Source of the DNA: Musa acuminata AAA Group
Taxonomy: Eukaryota; Streptophyta; Magnoliopsida; Zingiberales; Musaceae
Length of the DNA: 64,000 bases
Direction: 5' to 3'
Assembly (NCBI RefSeq): GCF_036884655.1
Contig: NC_088345.1
Span: forward strand, 34,148,501-34,212,500
Shown here: positions 54,503-64,000 of the stretch, piece after piece
How the letters are laid out: each line of letters starts with the position of its first letter
Position numbering within the stretch: the stretch's first letter is position 1
Program-made: the position numbers and the translations under genes
Notes under the pieces: model-generated
The model's input: only the letters and a program-made list of their open reading frames with translations
Told to the model about the DNA's origin: nothing
The model's database searches: none

Positions 54503-56397
54503 CACCTCGCTCGTCTCCTCTTCCATCCCGTTCCCTGTGCTCCCGGCCTGACGTACGGACACCAAGGTCCACACTAAGTGAGAGACAGGAGGCTGCTGGC
54601 GCCTCTGCTCATAGAAAGGGAGAAGCCTTTCCTTCTTCTTTCGTTTCCTTAAAGCTACTTGAATCGAGGAGAGACAGCGGCCTCGTCTTATCCCTGCACT
54701 CCGCAGAGCGCTACTGCACACTCTCTCCCTCTTCGTCTCTTTGCCTCTCTCAGTCTCAACAGCGGGCTTGGTTTGCGTGACGGAAAGAAGAACAGGCCGG
54801 CCTTTGTTTTGTAGCTCAGAAGGATCAGTTGCTCTGTCTACGACACGGCACAAAGTCTGTGTCATCTCTGGAAGCGTGTGATTCACGCTTCAGTTACGTG
54901 GAGTAATATCGTTTGAGGGTAAACTGGTGCGTGGTTGAACCGTTAGGTAGCGTCACTTCGACATGGATAAAGCCTCGTGCGTGATGTATTGAACCGTGTC
55001 GAGATCTGATTAGAGATAAGACGTGGAGCCGGAGCAGCGAAGTTTACTCGTAGTGGAAGGCAGAGTTTGAAGTGTACTCGCACGAAGTCCACACTTGCAC
55101 TTGACATGAGAAACAGGACTTCGAATTGACGAAATTTTATGTACCATATTATATGTAATGTTTATTTTGACGATGCTCATTAAGGTTGCTAAATTAAACA
55201 AATTATTATCCCAAATGACAATGAAAGGACTAGAAATAAGTGATCATATTGCATTGACCATGTTGACAAATCAGTTATGATGCTCTAAGCATATTATATG
55301 ATCAATTAATTTTCATAATCAATCAAGATAAGGAACTCATAATGAATAAGGGGAGGTCAATTAACTCACACATGGACAGAAAAATATGTTAGAAATACTT
55401 ACACATATGAGATGAAAAGAGAATAGTATGGTATTGTTAAGAATTAAAATAATTGAACTATATATATTCAAAACTTAAAAATAAGTTGTAGATAGGGATC
55501 CATATTTCGTTGAGTTATGATGAAAGCGATTTCTATTGTAATGATTTGGTGAAGTGATACACTTAATTGTCTCTGAAAAATGGAGAGGAGAAACCACGTC
55601 TCCGATTGTCTCTCATGAGTTCTAATAATGCCTTAATGAGGATGCTCGGCAACCTCACCTTGATTCCTCCGACCAACTTGCCATCATTTCTGTGAACAGT
55701 TTATATTTTCAAAACTATACAAAATAAATATTATATTTTTATCTTTATATGTGTTAAAAAAACTAAAAATAAATTAAATATTAAAATTAAATATTTACTT
55801 ACCTGAAAGATCTCTTCTTCTTTCATCTTTATATAATGAGGCTCTCCTTCTTCATTTCTCCTCGAGCACAATAGGAGGATTGAACAGAGGACTTCTTGAG
55901 GAGATAATCTTGAGGAAAGGATAGTTGATGAGAGGTATGATCCTTTCTTTTTTTAATCAGCTTTGATCTATGTTTTGAAATCTTATTATTGGGATTGTTA
56001 TAATTTTAATTTTATGATGCATAATAATATTTTAATTTTAAAATTTTATGATTAGTAAATAATGATAATTGATTTGTGATGTTAGAATAATTATTTGATT
56101 TATAATGATCTTTTAAACTTAAGTGAATTTTAAGATTGATTTAATTATTAAAATTCTTATTTTTGGATTAACATATCAGTTCTAATTTATTTAATTAGAT
56201 ATATTTATGTTTCAAGAATTATGTGTGAATTTATATAATTTAATTAGTTTTAAATTTAAGATCATGAATTTAAATTCTTTAATTTATAAATTTAAGTTTT
56301 TTTAATAATTTAAAATATTAAAATCTAATTTGATAAAAGGAGTCTAACTAGGATCTAACTTGAGTTATGTTAATTTGTCAAATCGAGTTAACCCAAC
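54503..56397. other. VQ promoter and intergenic AT-rich DNA
   Basis: Upstream region of the VQ gene. The pair TTGACC (55254-55259) and TTGACA (55263-55268) are W-box-like sites, about 760 bp upstream of the TATA box. From about 55700 to 56340 the sequence is strongly AT-rich. A TATA-like ttatataatgag at about 55831-55842 is followed by a CT/GA-rich stretch that could be a transcribed leader, but no protein follows. Confidence 0.5.
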
Positions 56398-56757
56398 CCA
56401 TATGGTCATATACAATCCAGCCTATATGGCTAGGTAGAATCCAACCTATGTAGTTAAGTACAACCCAACTCATGTGACTAGACATGACCTAGCCTATATC
56501 GCCAAGTAAGAGCTAGTCCATGTGGTAAGATAAGACCCAATCCATGTGGCTAGGCATGACCCAACCCATGTAGCCAGGTGTGATTTAGCTTATGTGATCA
56601 TGTACAACCCAGCCCATGTGGTAAGTACAACTCAACCTATGTGGCCTAGCATAATCCAACACATACGGCTAGGTACGACTTAGTCCATATAGTCAGACAT
56701 GACCCCAGCTCAAGCGTCTAGGTACGACTTAACCCATAAGCTAAGCATGGCTCAGTT
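56398..56757. repeat. 24-bp minisatellite
   Basis: About 15 head-to-tail degenerate units of 24 bp, consensus tggctaggtacgacccaacc plus catg. Units are mostly 24 bp with occasional 23- or 25-bp variants. It ends where a SIRE-type LTR begins. Confidence 0.88.
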
Positions 56758-56758
56758 T

Positions 56759-57317
56759 TGTAAGGATCGAGTCGGCACTAAGTGGGGGGGGTGAATTAGC
56801 GTAGCGGATAAAAACCATGTCGATTCGAAAAATCTTCATTTCACTTGGCCCAATATAGCCCAAACTTGAGCCAAATTAGACCCTAATTGAGTTGTCCCAA
56901 TTCCAACCCAATTATGCCTAAAACCTACTTCGAACTAGATAATTATTACAAAGCTTGAATCAAATGTTGTCCGGTATGTCATTAGTTCATCGATGCTTCA
57001 TCATATTCTTCGATGCATCAATCTCTCTTGCGGCCTATTGCTCAATCGGCCAGTTGACCTCCGCAACTCTGATTTCCTTAACATAATTTTCACTCTTCTT
57101 GGCCCAATGCCCAAACCTATGGCCCGATGCCTTCAGCCGATACGTCGACCGATCCTCCGGCTCAATGTCCAATCTTTTGATATGTTCCACTCCGGCCCAA
57201 CATGATTCTTCCTGCTTTAATTGTCTCTACCGGATCGAAGCTTCCTATGTCACTCAAAACGTAGATTAGATCATAAATACATCAATTGGTTTCATCATCA
57301 AAATCTAAGATTCAACA
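56759..57317 (-). repeat. SIRE-type 3' LTR with large internal deletion
   Basis: Starts tgtaaggatcgagtcggcac and jumps after about 85 bases to the cacttggcccaa region, which in the partner LTR lies about 700 bp further on. The GGTACC-rich part and TATA box are missing. Confidence 0.85.
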
Positions 57318-57334
57318 ATCTCCCTCTTTTTGAT

Positions 57335-58917
57335 GATGACAACCAATTGATGACGGAGTTAATCTTAACTGCCCCTATCAGTATGTCATATTAATAGAAT
57401 CTTGAATTCAAATCGAATTTAAGTCATAGCAAATTTAATCATGAATCAAGCAACATGTCATCATAAAATAATGTATAATCAAAATTTCAATACATCATTC
57501 CATACATGATTGTTCATCATAACTTCTCCCCCTTTGTCATCAATAAAAAGGAGAAGTGTAACTAGTAATTTTTGAAATATCATCATGGAAGCCAGTGATT
57601 TCTTTCTTCTCTTTTAAAAAGTTCTTTGAGAATGTGAAATTTAGCAAAGTTTTTGTTTCTCTTGAGATAGCAACTTTTTGCTTCTCTTTTGCATACTAGT
57701 AATTCTTTCTCCCCCTTTGTCATTGGCCAAAAAAGGAAGTGCAACTATCAAGTTTTTAGTTATGCAAGCTAGTAAGATAGTAAGTTTTGAACATACATGT
57801 TAGCAAATTTTACACATATAAAAGTTCACAAAATTTTATATCTTTTGAGATGTACAAGATAGCCTATTTTTGTATCTTCTTGAAATGTGTAACTTAGCAA
57901 ACATTGCTTCTCTTGAGATTTTCAAGATAGCACTTCTTGCTTCTCTTTTGATATGCGTAAGTTAGCAAGTTTTGCTCTCCCTTTGTCATTGTCAAATAGA
58001 AGGGAAGAATACAATGTTATAATTCTTTTCCCTTTACATTAATTTTCACATTATGACAAAGATAAACAATAAAGATAAATTTGCATCAATATTTCAATCT
58101 AAAAAATAAAAAATTTAACTCATGAATACCAAAAGACCATGTGTTATTTTTGATAATTTTTTTCTTTTGCAAATAGAAAGAATGATAGGAAACGATCTTG
58201 ATTTAGAAAGAACACTCAAGTCATAAAAATCAAGAAATCAAGATCCAAAAAATGTATAATAAGAGTTTATGCATTTGGGAGATTTAAGTTTATCATTCAA
58301 GCTAGCAATTTTTTTTTGTTCTCTTTTGCAATGTGCAAGCTAACAATTTTCTTCCTTTTTTTTACAACAATGATTCAATCATATCATGATATATATATAT
58401 ATATATATATATATATCATAAATACAAGAAAATTGTACATAATAAACTTTAAATTATAAACATCAATTATAAACATCAAGAAGTCTAGTGATATAACATG
58501 GTTAATTTGAATGCATCCCTCCTTTTTAGAGAATACCAAGAAGAATCGTAGGAGGATAATTTGTGAAAAATCTTGATTCATAATAAAACTTTCACATTGT
58601 AATCAAATATCAAAAAATCATGAGAAAAATTATGATTTTTTTTTTATGACTCAAATAGCGAAAAGAAGAATCATAGTAAAAAGCAAAAAAGAATCATGGG
58701 AGTTCAAAAACAAGATCTTGATTTATAGAAAGATTACAAGTATCAATATCGAGAATTCAAGATCATGATATAGATAAAATTCATTCAAATTTATAATCAT
58801 CAAAATCACTTTTATAATTCAAGAGATTCAAAATATAAATAGATTCATCACTAAGGATCTCTAAGATGAAAACTTGATAAGATAGAGATTTTTTTCAAGA
58901 AACATGCATTATCAAAA
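57335..58917 (-). other. AT-rich spacer of the gag-remnant element
   Basis: Non-coding; recurring words such as gcaagctagc, ttttgcttctctt and cccctttgtcattg. A TA run lies at about 58388-58415. Counterpart of 33407-35149. Confidence 0.65.
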
Positions 58918-59141
58918 GCACAAAATAAGGTATTTATAGCCTTGGCATTTAGAGAGAAAGTCTTCTTCTCCAACTCATTCTAATAATTCATTAGAAGAGA
59001 AGATTTTTGAAATTTATTTTCAATAATATTCCATAAATCGAGATTCAATGAAAGTAAGAAAACTCTCATCTGTGTTTTTCAATACGTGTAGTTTGTCCCA
59101 TTGAACATAGGAGGACGAATGATAGAGCCGAAAAGAGCCAT
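58918..59141 (-). pseudogene. SIRE Gag N-terminal fragment
   Basis: The minus strand starts MALFGSII at 59141 and continues with MFNGTNYTY, a stop in place of Trp, MRVFLLSLNLDLWNIIEN, and NELEKKTFSLNAKA, then ends at about 58918. It has about 75 codons of the Gag core. The rest of gag is deleted, the joint falling at AT-rich spacer. Confidence 0.78.
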
Positions 59142-59191
59142 TTCTCTTGGGTGTTAAACCAAATAAGAAAAAACATAGCTATGATACTAAC

Positions 59192-60463
59192 TATTAGGAT
59201 CGAGTCGACACTAAGAGGGGAGGGTGAATTAGTGCAACAGATAAAAACGACGTTGGTTCAAAAAATCTTTGTTTTGATAATATCGATATCGGAAATATAT
59301 TTAACTTAAAAGTGTTCGTAAGAGTGTAATGAAGAAGTAAAGCAAGTAAAGTAGTTTGCAGTAAAGGTAAATTGCAAGAAGTAAATGCAAACCAAGTTTT
59401 ATAATGGTATGGTCATCGTGACCTATATCTACTCCGTTGATTCCTCTTTCGTCGAGGCCATCAACGTCCACTAACGGTCTTCCTTTAATAGGAGAAGACC
59501 AACCACATTCTTACAACTCTATTCTCCTTTTGATAGGCTAAGGAGAGAACCTTTACACCCCCACTACCTCCTCTCTTAAACTTCACTAACACTTCGAGTT
59601 TTAGAGGAGTTCTCACAAGATTACAACAGCGTTTTCTTCCTTTTTTGCTCTCAATTCTTGTGTATGTTAACCAAGGATGAGAGGGGATTTATAGGCCTCA
59701 AATAGATTCAAACTTGGAGCCTAAAATTGTCTCATCCCTAGTTTTTGATGTACTAGTGGTACCACCACATGTGTTGGATAGTACCATCGCCTGCAGTACT
59801 AACACTAGGCGGTACCATCACCCAGTCTAGCGGTACCATTGTTGGGAGACTGTGTCTAGGTGGTACCACCACCCAAACTAGTGGTACCACCTCTTGATAG
59901 TCTTAGAGACTGAGTTTGGGCGGTACCACTGCCCAGACTGGCGGTACCACCGACGGTTCCACTAGTTTGGGTCACTATTTAGGCCTTTCACTTGGCCCAA
60001 CACAGCCCAAACTTGGGCCAAATTCGACCCTAATTGAGTTGGCCTAATTCTAACCCAATTACGCTTAAAACCTACTTCGATCTAGACAATTATTACAAAG
60101 CTTAAATCAAATATTGTTTGGCATGTTATTGGTTCATCGATGATTCATCCGATTTTTCGACGCATCATCCTCACTTGTGGCCTATTTCCCAATCGGCTAG
60201 TTGACCTATGCAACTCCGATTTCTTTGGTGTAATTTCGCTATTCTTGACTCTATGCCCGAACCCATGGCCTGAAGCCTTCTACTGATACGTCGATCGATC
60301 CTCCGGTTTGATGTTCAATCTTCTAACATGTTTCACTCCAGCCCAACATGATTCTTCCTGCTTTAGTTGTCTCTCCTTGATCGAAGCTTCCTATATCACT
60401 CAAAACACAGATCAGATCATAAACACATTAATTGGTTTCATCATCAAAATATAAGATTCAACA
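59192..60463 (-). repeat. 5' LTR of the gag-remnant SIRE derivative
   Basis: 1272 bp, plus-strand tattagg to attcaaca. It contains at least seven GGTACC sites between about 59757 and 59950 and a TATA-like gatttata at about 59686. Confidence 0.88.
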
Positions 60464-60896
60464 ATTTCCTCCTTTTTTATGATGACAACCAATTGATGAC
60501 GGAGTTAACCTTAACTCCCCCTATCAATATGCTATATTGATAGAATCTTGAATTCAAATTGAATTCAAGTCAAAGCAAATTTAATCATGAATCCAAGCAA
60601 CATGTCATTATAAAATCATGCATAATCAAAAATTGAATACATCTTTCCATGCATGATTGTTCATCATATCTTCTCTCCCTTTATCATTAACAAAAAGGAG
60701 AAGTGCAACTAGCAATTTTTGAAACATCATCATGCAAGCAAGTGATTTCTTTCTTCTCTTTTGAGAAGTTTGTTGAGAATGTGAAGTTTAGCAAAGTTTT
60801 TGCTTCTCTTGAGATAGTAACTTTTTGCTTCTCTTTTGCATACTAGCAATTCTTTCTCCTCCTTTGTCATTGGCAAAAAGAAGAAGTGCAACTAGC
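60464..60896 (-). other. 3' internal fragment of another gag-only SIRE derivative
   Basis: Begins with the reverse complement of a SIRE purine tract and continues with the same spacer as 57318-57750, closely similar. It is cut at 60896 by a plus-oriented LTR; the last five bases are ctagc. Confidence 0.78.
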
Positions 60897-62512
60897 TGTT
60901 GAACCTCATATTTTGATGATGAAAATAATTGATAGTGTTTATGATTTAATATGCATTTAAGTGACGTAGGACTAGCTTCGATCAGGGAGAGATAATTAAA
61001 ATAGGAAGAATCATGTTGAGCTAGAGAGAAACATGTCAGAAGATTGGACGTCGAGCCGAAGGATCGGTCGACATATCGGCAAAAGGCTTCGGGCCAAGGG
61101 TTCGGGCATCGAGCCAAGAAGAGCGAAAATTGCCCCAAGGAAATCGGAGTTCCAGAGGTCAACTAGTCAATTGGGCAATGGGCCGCAAGAGAGGATGATG
61201 CGCCAAAAAATCGGACGAAGCGTCAATAAACCAATAACTTGCTGGACAATATGATTCAAACTTTGTAATAATTGTCTATTTCAAAGTAGGTTTTATTTGT
61301 GTAGGATTAAATACGATAGTGATTAAGGCATAAAGCAAAATAAATTCTCAGAGTCAAGAACGAGATTTCATTAGGAGTTAGAGAGTTCATCGGAAATCCG
61401 GACGGTCGTTGGAAGTTCTGCCAGAATTTACCAAGAAGTCCAGGTGCTTGCCGAAGAAGCTCATTGGAACTAGCTAAAAAGATCATCATAAAGTCCAGGA
61501 GCTTGCCGAGAGTCCGTTGGAACATTGCCGAGAGATCATCGGAAGTTCACCGGAAGCTTGCCGGAAGAAACTAAGACTAACTTGACTAGATTTTCTTAGT
61601 GTATGCCTTAGAATTCATAGTTAGCACATAATTTCGATTGGAATTGGGCCAACCCAATTAGGGGCTAGTTGGACCCATGTATGGATTATGTTGGGCCAAC
61701 TGAATGGCCCAAACAGTGACCCAACAGGTGGCACCGTCAGTGGCACAGTCTCCGAGACTGTGTTAGGCGGTGGTATTGCCCAATGGTAGCATCAGGCGGT
61801 GGTACCACTAGTCTGGGCAATGGTACCGCTCAGACACAGTCTCCCAGGTGGTGGTACCACCAGATTGGGCAGTGGTACCACCTAGTGTTAGTGCTGCAAG
61901 CGGTGGTACCGCCCAGCATAGGCGGTGGTACCACTAGGACCCGGGAAACACGGGATAAGATCTTTTTAGGCTCCAAGTTTAAATCCATTTGAAGCCTATA
62001 AATACCCCTCTCATCCCCAGTTAACTTACATAAGAATTGAGAGTAAAAAAGAAAGAAAATACCGTTGTAATCTTGTGTGAACTCCTCTCAAACTCTAAGT
62101 GTTAGAGAAGCTTAAGAGAGGAGGTTGTGGGGGTTGTAAAGGTTCTCTCCTGAACCTATCAAAAGGAGAATCGAGTTGTAAGGGTAGTTGATCTTCGCCC
62201 ATTAAAGGAAGATCGTTATGGATGCCGGTGGCCTCGACGGAAGAGGAATCGGCGGAGTGGATATAGGTCACGACGGCCGAACCACTATAAAACTCGATTT
62301 GCATTTCCATTCTTGCAATTTATCTTTATGGCAAACTATCTTACATCCTTATTGCTCTCACTATGCTCCCATACTCTTTCAAGTTAATATCTTTACAAAA
62401 TAGTTTTTGTTGAAATCAATTTTTATCGTACAAAGATTTTTCGTACTGGTGATTTTATCCGCTACACTAATTCACACCCCCCCCCCCTCTTACTACCGAC
62501 TCATTCCTAATA
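60897..62512 (+). repeat. 5' LTR of the rightmost SIRE-type element
   Basis: 1616 bp, TGTTGAACC to cctaata (CCTAACA elsewhere). Six GGTACC sites lie between about 61799 and 61932. A C-run near 62477-62487 lies just before the end. Confidence 0.88.
61997..62004 (+). promoter_or_regulatory. TATA box of the rightmost SIRE LTR
   Basis: TATAAATA in gaagcctataaatacccctc, the same context as in the LTRs at 18761 and 27190. Confidence 0.72.
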
Positions 62513-62514
62513 AT

Positions 62515-62526
62515 TGGTATCAGAGC
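62515..62526 (+). other. Primer binding site of the rightmost SIRE element
   Basis: TGGTATCAGAGC, two bases after the LTR end. Confidence 0.88.
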
Positions 62527-62561
62527 CACCTCTTTCTCATTTGGTTTAACACCTAAGAGAA

Positions 62562-63513
62562 ATGGCTCTTTTCGGCTTTCAAGAGGGCTTTTCTATCGTT
62601 CGTCTTCCCATGTTCAATGGGACGAACTACACTTTTTGGAAAACTTGGATGAAAGTTGTCTTCCTTTCTATAGATTTAAATTTATGGAATATTATCGAAA
62701 ATGATTTTAAAAAGTCTTCTACTCCAATGAAAGAATGGAATGATTTGGAGAAGAAAACTTATCTTTAAATGTCAAAGCTATGAATACTATATTTTGTGCC
62801 TCAGACAAAAATGAATTCAATCGGGTTTCTACTTGCGAAACGACTTTTGATATTTGACACTCATTCGAAATCATACACGAAGATACTAGTAGAGTAAAAG
62901 ATTCAAAGATTAATCTTTTGATGCTTGATTTCAAGTTGTTTCGAATGAAGTCGAGCGAAACTATTGTTGACATGTACACCCGCTTTACAGATGTCGTCAA
63001 TAGTTTAAAAAATCTTAAATTTTTTTTTTTAAATATTGAACTTGTTAACAAGATATTAAGATCACTTCCAAAGAGTTGGGATCCGAAAGTAACTGTAATA
63101 AAAGAGACAAAAGATCTCAATAATTTTTCACTTGAAGAACTTTTTGGTTCATTGATGACATATGAAATGACGCTCAATGCACATGATGAATATGATAAAC
63201 AAAATGAACATGAGAATAACCTTCCAAAGAATAGGAAGGATTTGGCACTTCGAATAATAGAAGACCATTCGAGCGAAAGCTAAAGTGATGATGACCATGA
63301 ACTTCTCACAATAAAGCTTAAAAAAATCTTACAACAAGAATTTAAGAATAAAAATGAATTTAAAAAGAAGAAGTTGCCAAAGAAGAAGAAAGCAACTTGG
63401 GACAAATCGAGTACCTTCGAAGACGATGAGCAAATTGATGAAGTTGAAGTGGCGAACATTGCCTTAGTGACTCTCGATAATGAGGTAAACAACTCAAACA
63501 AAACTCTTTTACT
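62562..63513 (+). pseudogene. SIRE-type Gag lacking the zinc knuckle
   Basis: Starts at ATG 62562 (MALFGFQEGFSIVRLPMFNG). The core is close to the other copies: NYTFWKTWMKVVFLS, DLWNIIENDF, then a one-base deletion near 62770 shifts the frame. Further on are ETIVDMYTRFTDVVNSL, NKILRSLPKSWDPKV and LMTYEMTLNAHD. A TGA replaces Trp after TTFDI. Where the plus-strand SIRE at 20940 has a knuckle-like ECKKPRHYKSEC, this copy goes straight from a Lys-rich stretch to KKKKATWD, so the first knuckle is deleted. Confidence 0.87.
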
Positions 63514-64000
63514 TTATTTCAAAATTACATGATGCTTTTCATGAGTTATTTTTAAATTAGTTAGTAAAAAATAAAAATTAAAAAATTAAAAAAAAATTCA
63601 TGCTTCTTTTTCTAGTTATTTTAAAAATTTTGAGCATGACAATTGCATGATAACTCCTAGCACTAAGATTCACTTAAAAAGAAAAAAACAATTAATACAA
63701 CAAACAAAATGGTTTTGATTAAAAATGTCTTATGTTCAATGAAATCATGATTGATGTTTTAATGACATAATAATGAAAGACATAATGAAAATGTTAAAAG
63801 ATTTTGTATCATTCTTGATGATTTTATATTATCCATGAAGATTTGAAGTAATGATGATTTTTGGGTAATTTATGGTTTATTAATCTTGATGATTTCTATG
63901 ATGAGATTTGATCGTTTGATTTTAAACTGTGATGTATCATTTTCATACGAAAAACTTGAGAATACTTATATGAACTCAAATCACTTAAATTGAAACAACT
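63514..64000 (+). other. AT-rich sequence after gag
   Basis: Very A/T-rich, with short runs of A and T and repeated atgatgatt-like words. I see no coding signal. Confidence 0.5.

Larger units (their letters stand above)
56759..60463 (-). mobile_element. Gag-remnant SIRE derivative, minus strand
   Basis: LTRs at 56759-57317 (559 bp, with an internal deletion of about 700 bp) and 59192-60463 (1272 bp). A degenerate primer site (plus-strand gctatgatactaac) lies at 59178-59191, and purine tract atctccctctttttgatg adjoins 57318. The internal region has a short gag N-terminus and the same AT-rich spacer words as 33407-35149. Internal 3' sequence of the same family continues beyond 60463, so no target duplication exists; the arrangement looks like an LTR-internal-LTR-internal tandem. 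Confidence 0.82.
60897..64000 (+). mobile_element. SIRE-type element, plus strand, running off the window
   Basis: LTR 60897-62512, primer site at 62515, broken gag from 62562. Only the 5' part is visible, so its full content and target duplication cannot be judged. After about 63520 the sequence is AT-rich like the spacers of the gag-only derivatives, with no knuckle or protease in view. It may be another gag-only member. Confidence 0.85.

Noticed and set aside
54373..54780. 135-codon open frame opposite the VQ gene's upstream region
   Set aside because: Antisense to the 5' region of the VQ gene, no domain, Ser/Leu/Arg-rich; best seen as a shadow.
54326..54886. N-terminal extension of the VQ protein to a start at 54886
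   Set aside because: The likely TATA box falls inside it and the added sequence has no resemblance to VQ proteins; family members begin shortly before the VQ motif.
55800..55980. Possible first exon of a second host gene (TATA-like box, CT/GA-rich leader, GT-like donor)
   Set aside because: No coding sequence or acceptor can be supported; the following DNA is AT-rich and then a minisatellite.

Overview
The window is plant nuclear DNA: a heterochromatic, nested-retrotransposon block holding one recognisable host gene. Plant origin is shown by the element types (Copia SIRE/Maximus and Angela lineages, a Ty3/gypsy chromovirus with a chromodomain, tRNA-iMet primer sites TGGTATCAGAGC) and by a plant-specific VQ-motif gene. 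The mix of SIRE and Angela Copia elements is what one sees in Musaceae (banana, ensete), so I infer a Zingiberales monocot; this is inference, not proof.

Layout. 1-1760: remnant of a gypsy Gag/protease region, then an LTR with primer site and GC-rich leader. 1761-14809: an LTR element without recognisable coding capacity (446-bp LTRs; LARD-like), split by a young Angela element on the minus strand (2995-11517; 1497-bp LTRs, 5-bp target duplication gaatc). 14811-18044: two Angela fragments in opposite orientation, ending in an inverted duplication of the RT active-site region. 18045-29627: a minus-strand SIRE fragment whose integrase core is split by a complete but mutated plus-strand SIRE element (18761-28471; target duplication tacaa) that carries an extra ORF downstream of pol. 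29627-37910: a minus-strand SIRE deletion derivative that keeps the extra ORF; its 5' LTR is split by a gag-only SIRE derivative (31885-37555). 37911-39573: Copia leader, primer site and LTR fragment, minus strand. 39574-53357: a non-autonomous gypsy element (target duplication ggatc) with gag followed by long coding-phase tandem repeats; its gag is split by a Tekay/Del-like chromovirus on the minus strand (40527-50049; 3.3-kb LTRs, target duplication ctgtc). 53687-54325: a VQ-motif protein gene on the minus strand with its promoter. About 54.5-56.76 kb: intergenic DNA ending in a 24-bp minisatellite. 56759-60896: gag-remnant SIRE derivatives, minus strand. 60897-64000: the 5' LTR and broken gag of another SIRE-type element, running off the window.

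None of the element proteins is intact. Most in-frame stops look like C-to-T or G-to-A changes of Gln, Trp and Arg codons, as expected for long-term cytosine methylation. Several elements lack a protease, an RT or all of pol, yet are bounded by matching LTRs and target duplications, so they were probably mobilised in trans. Only the VQ gene is expected to act for the host, as a nuclear WRKY/MAP-kinase-linked regulator.
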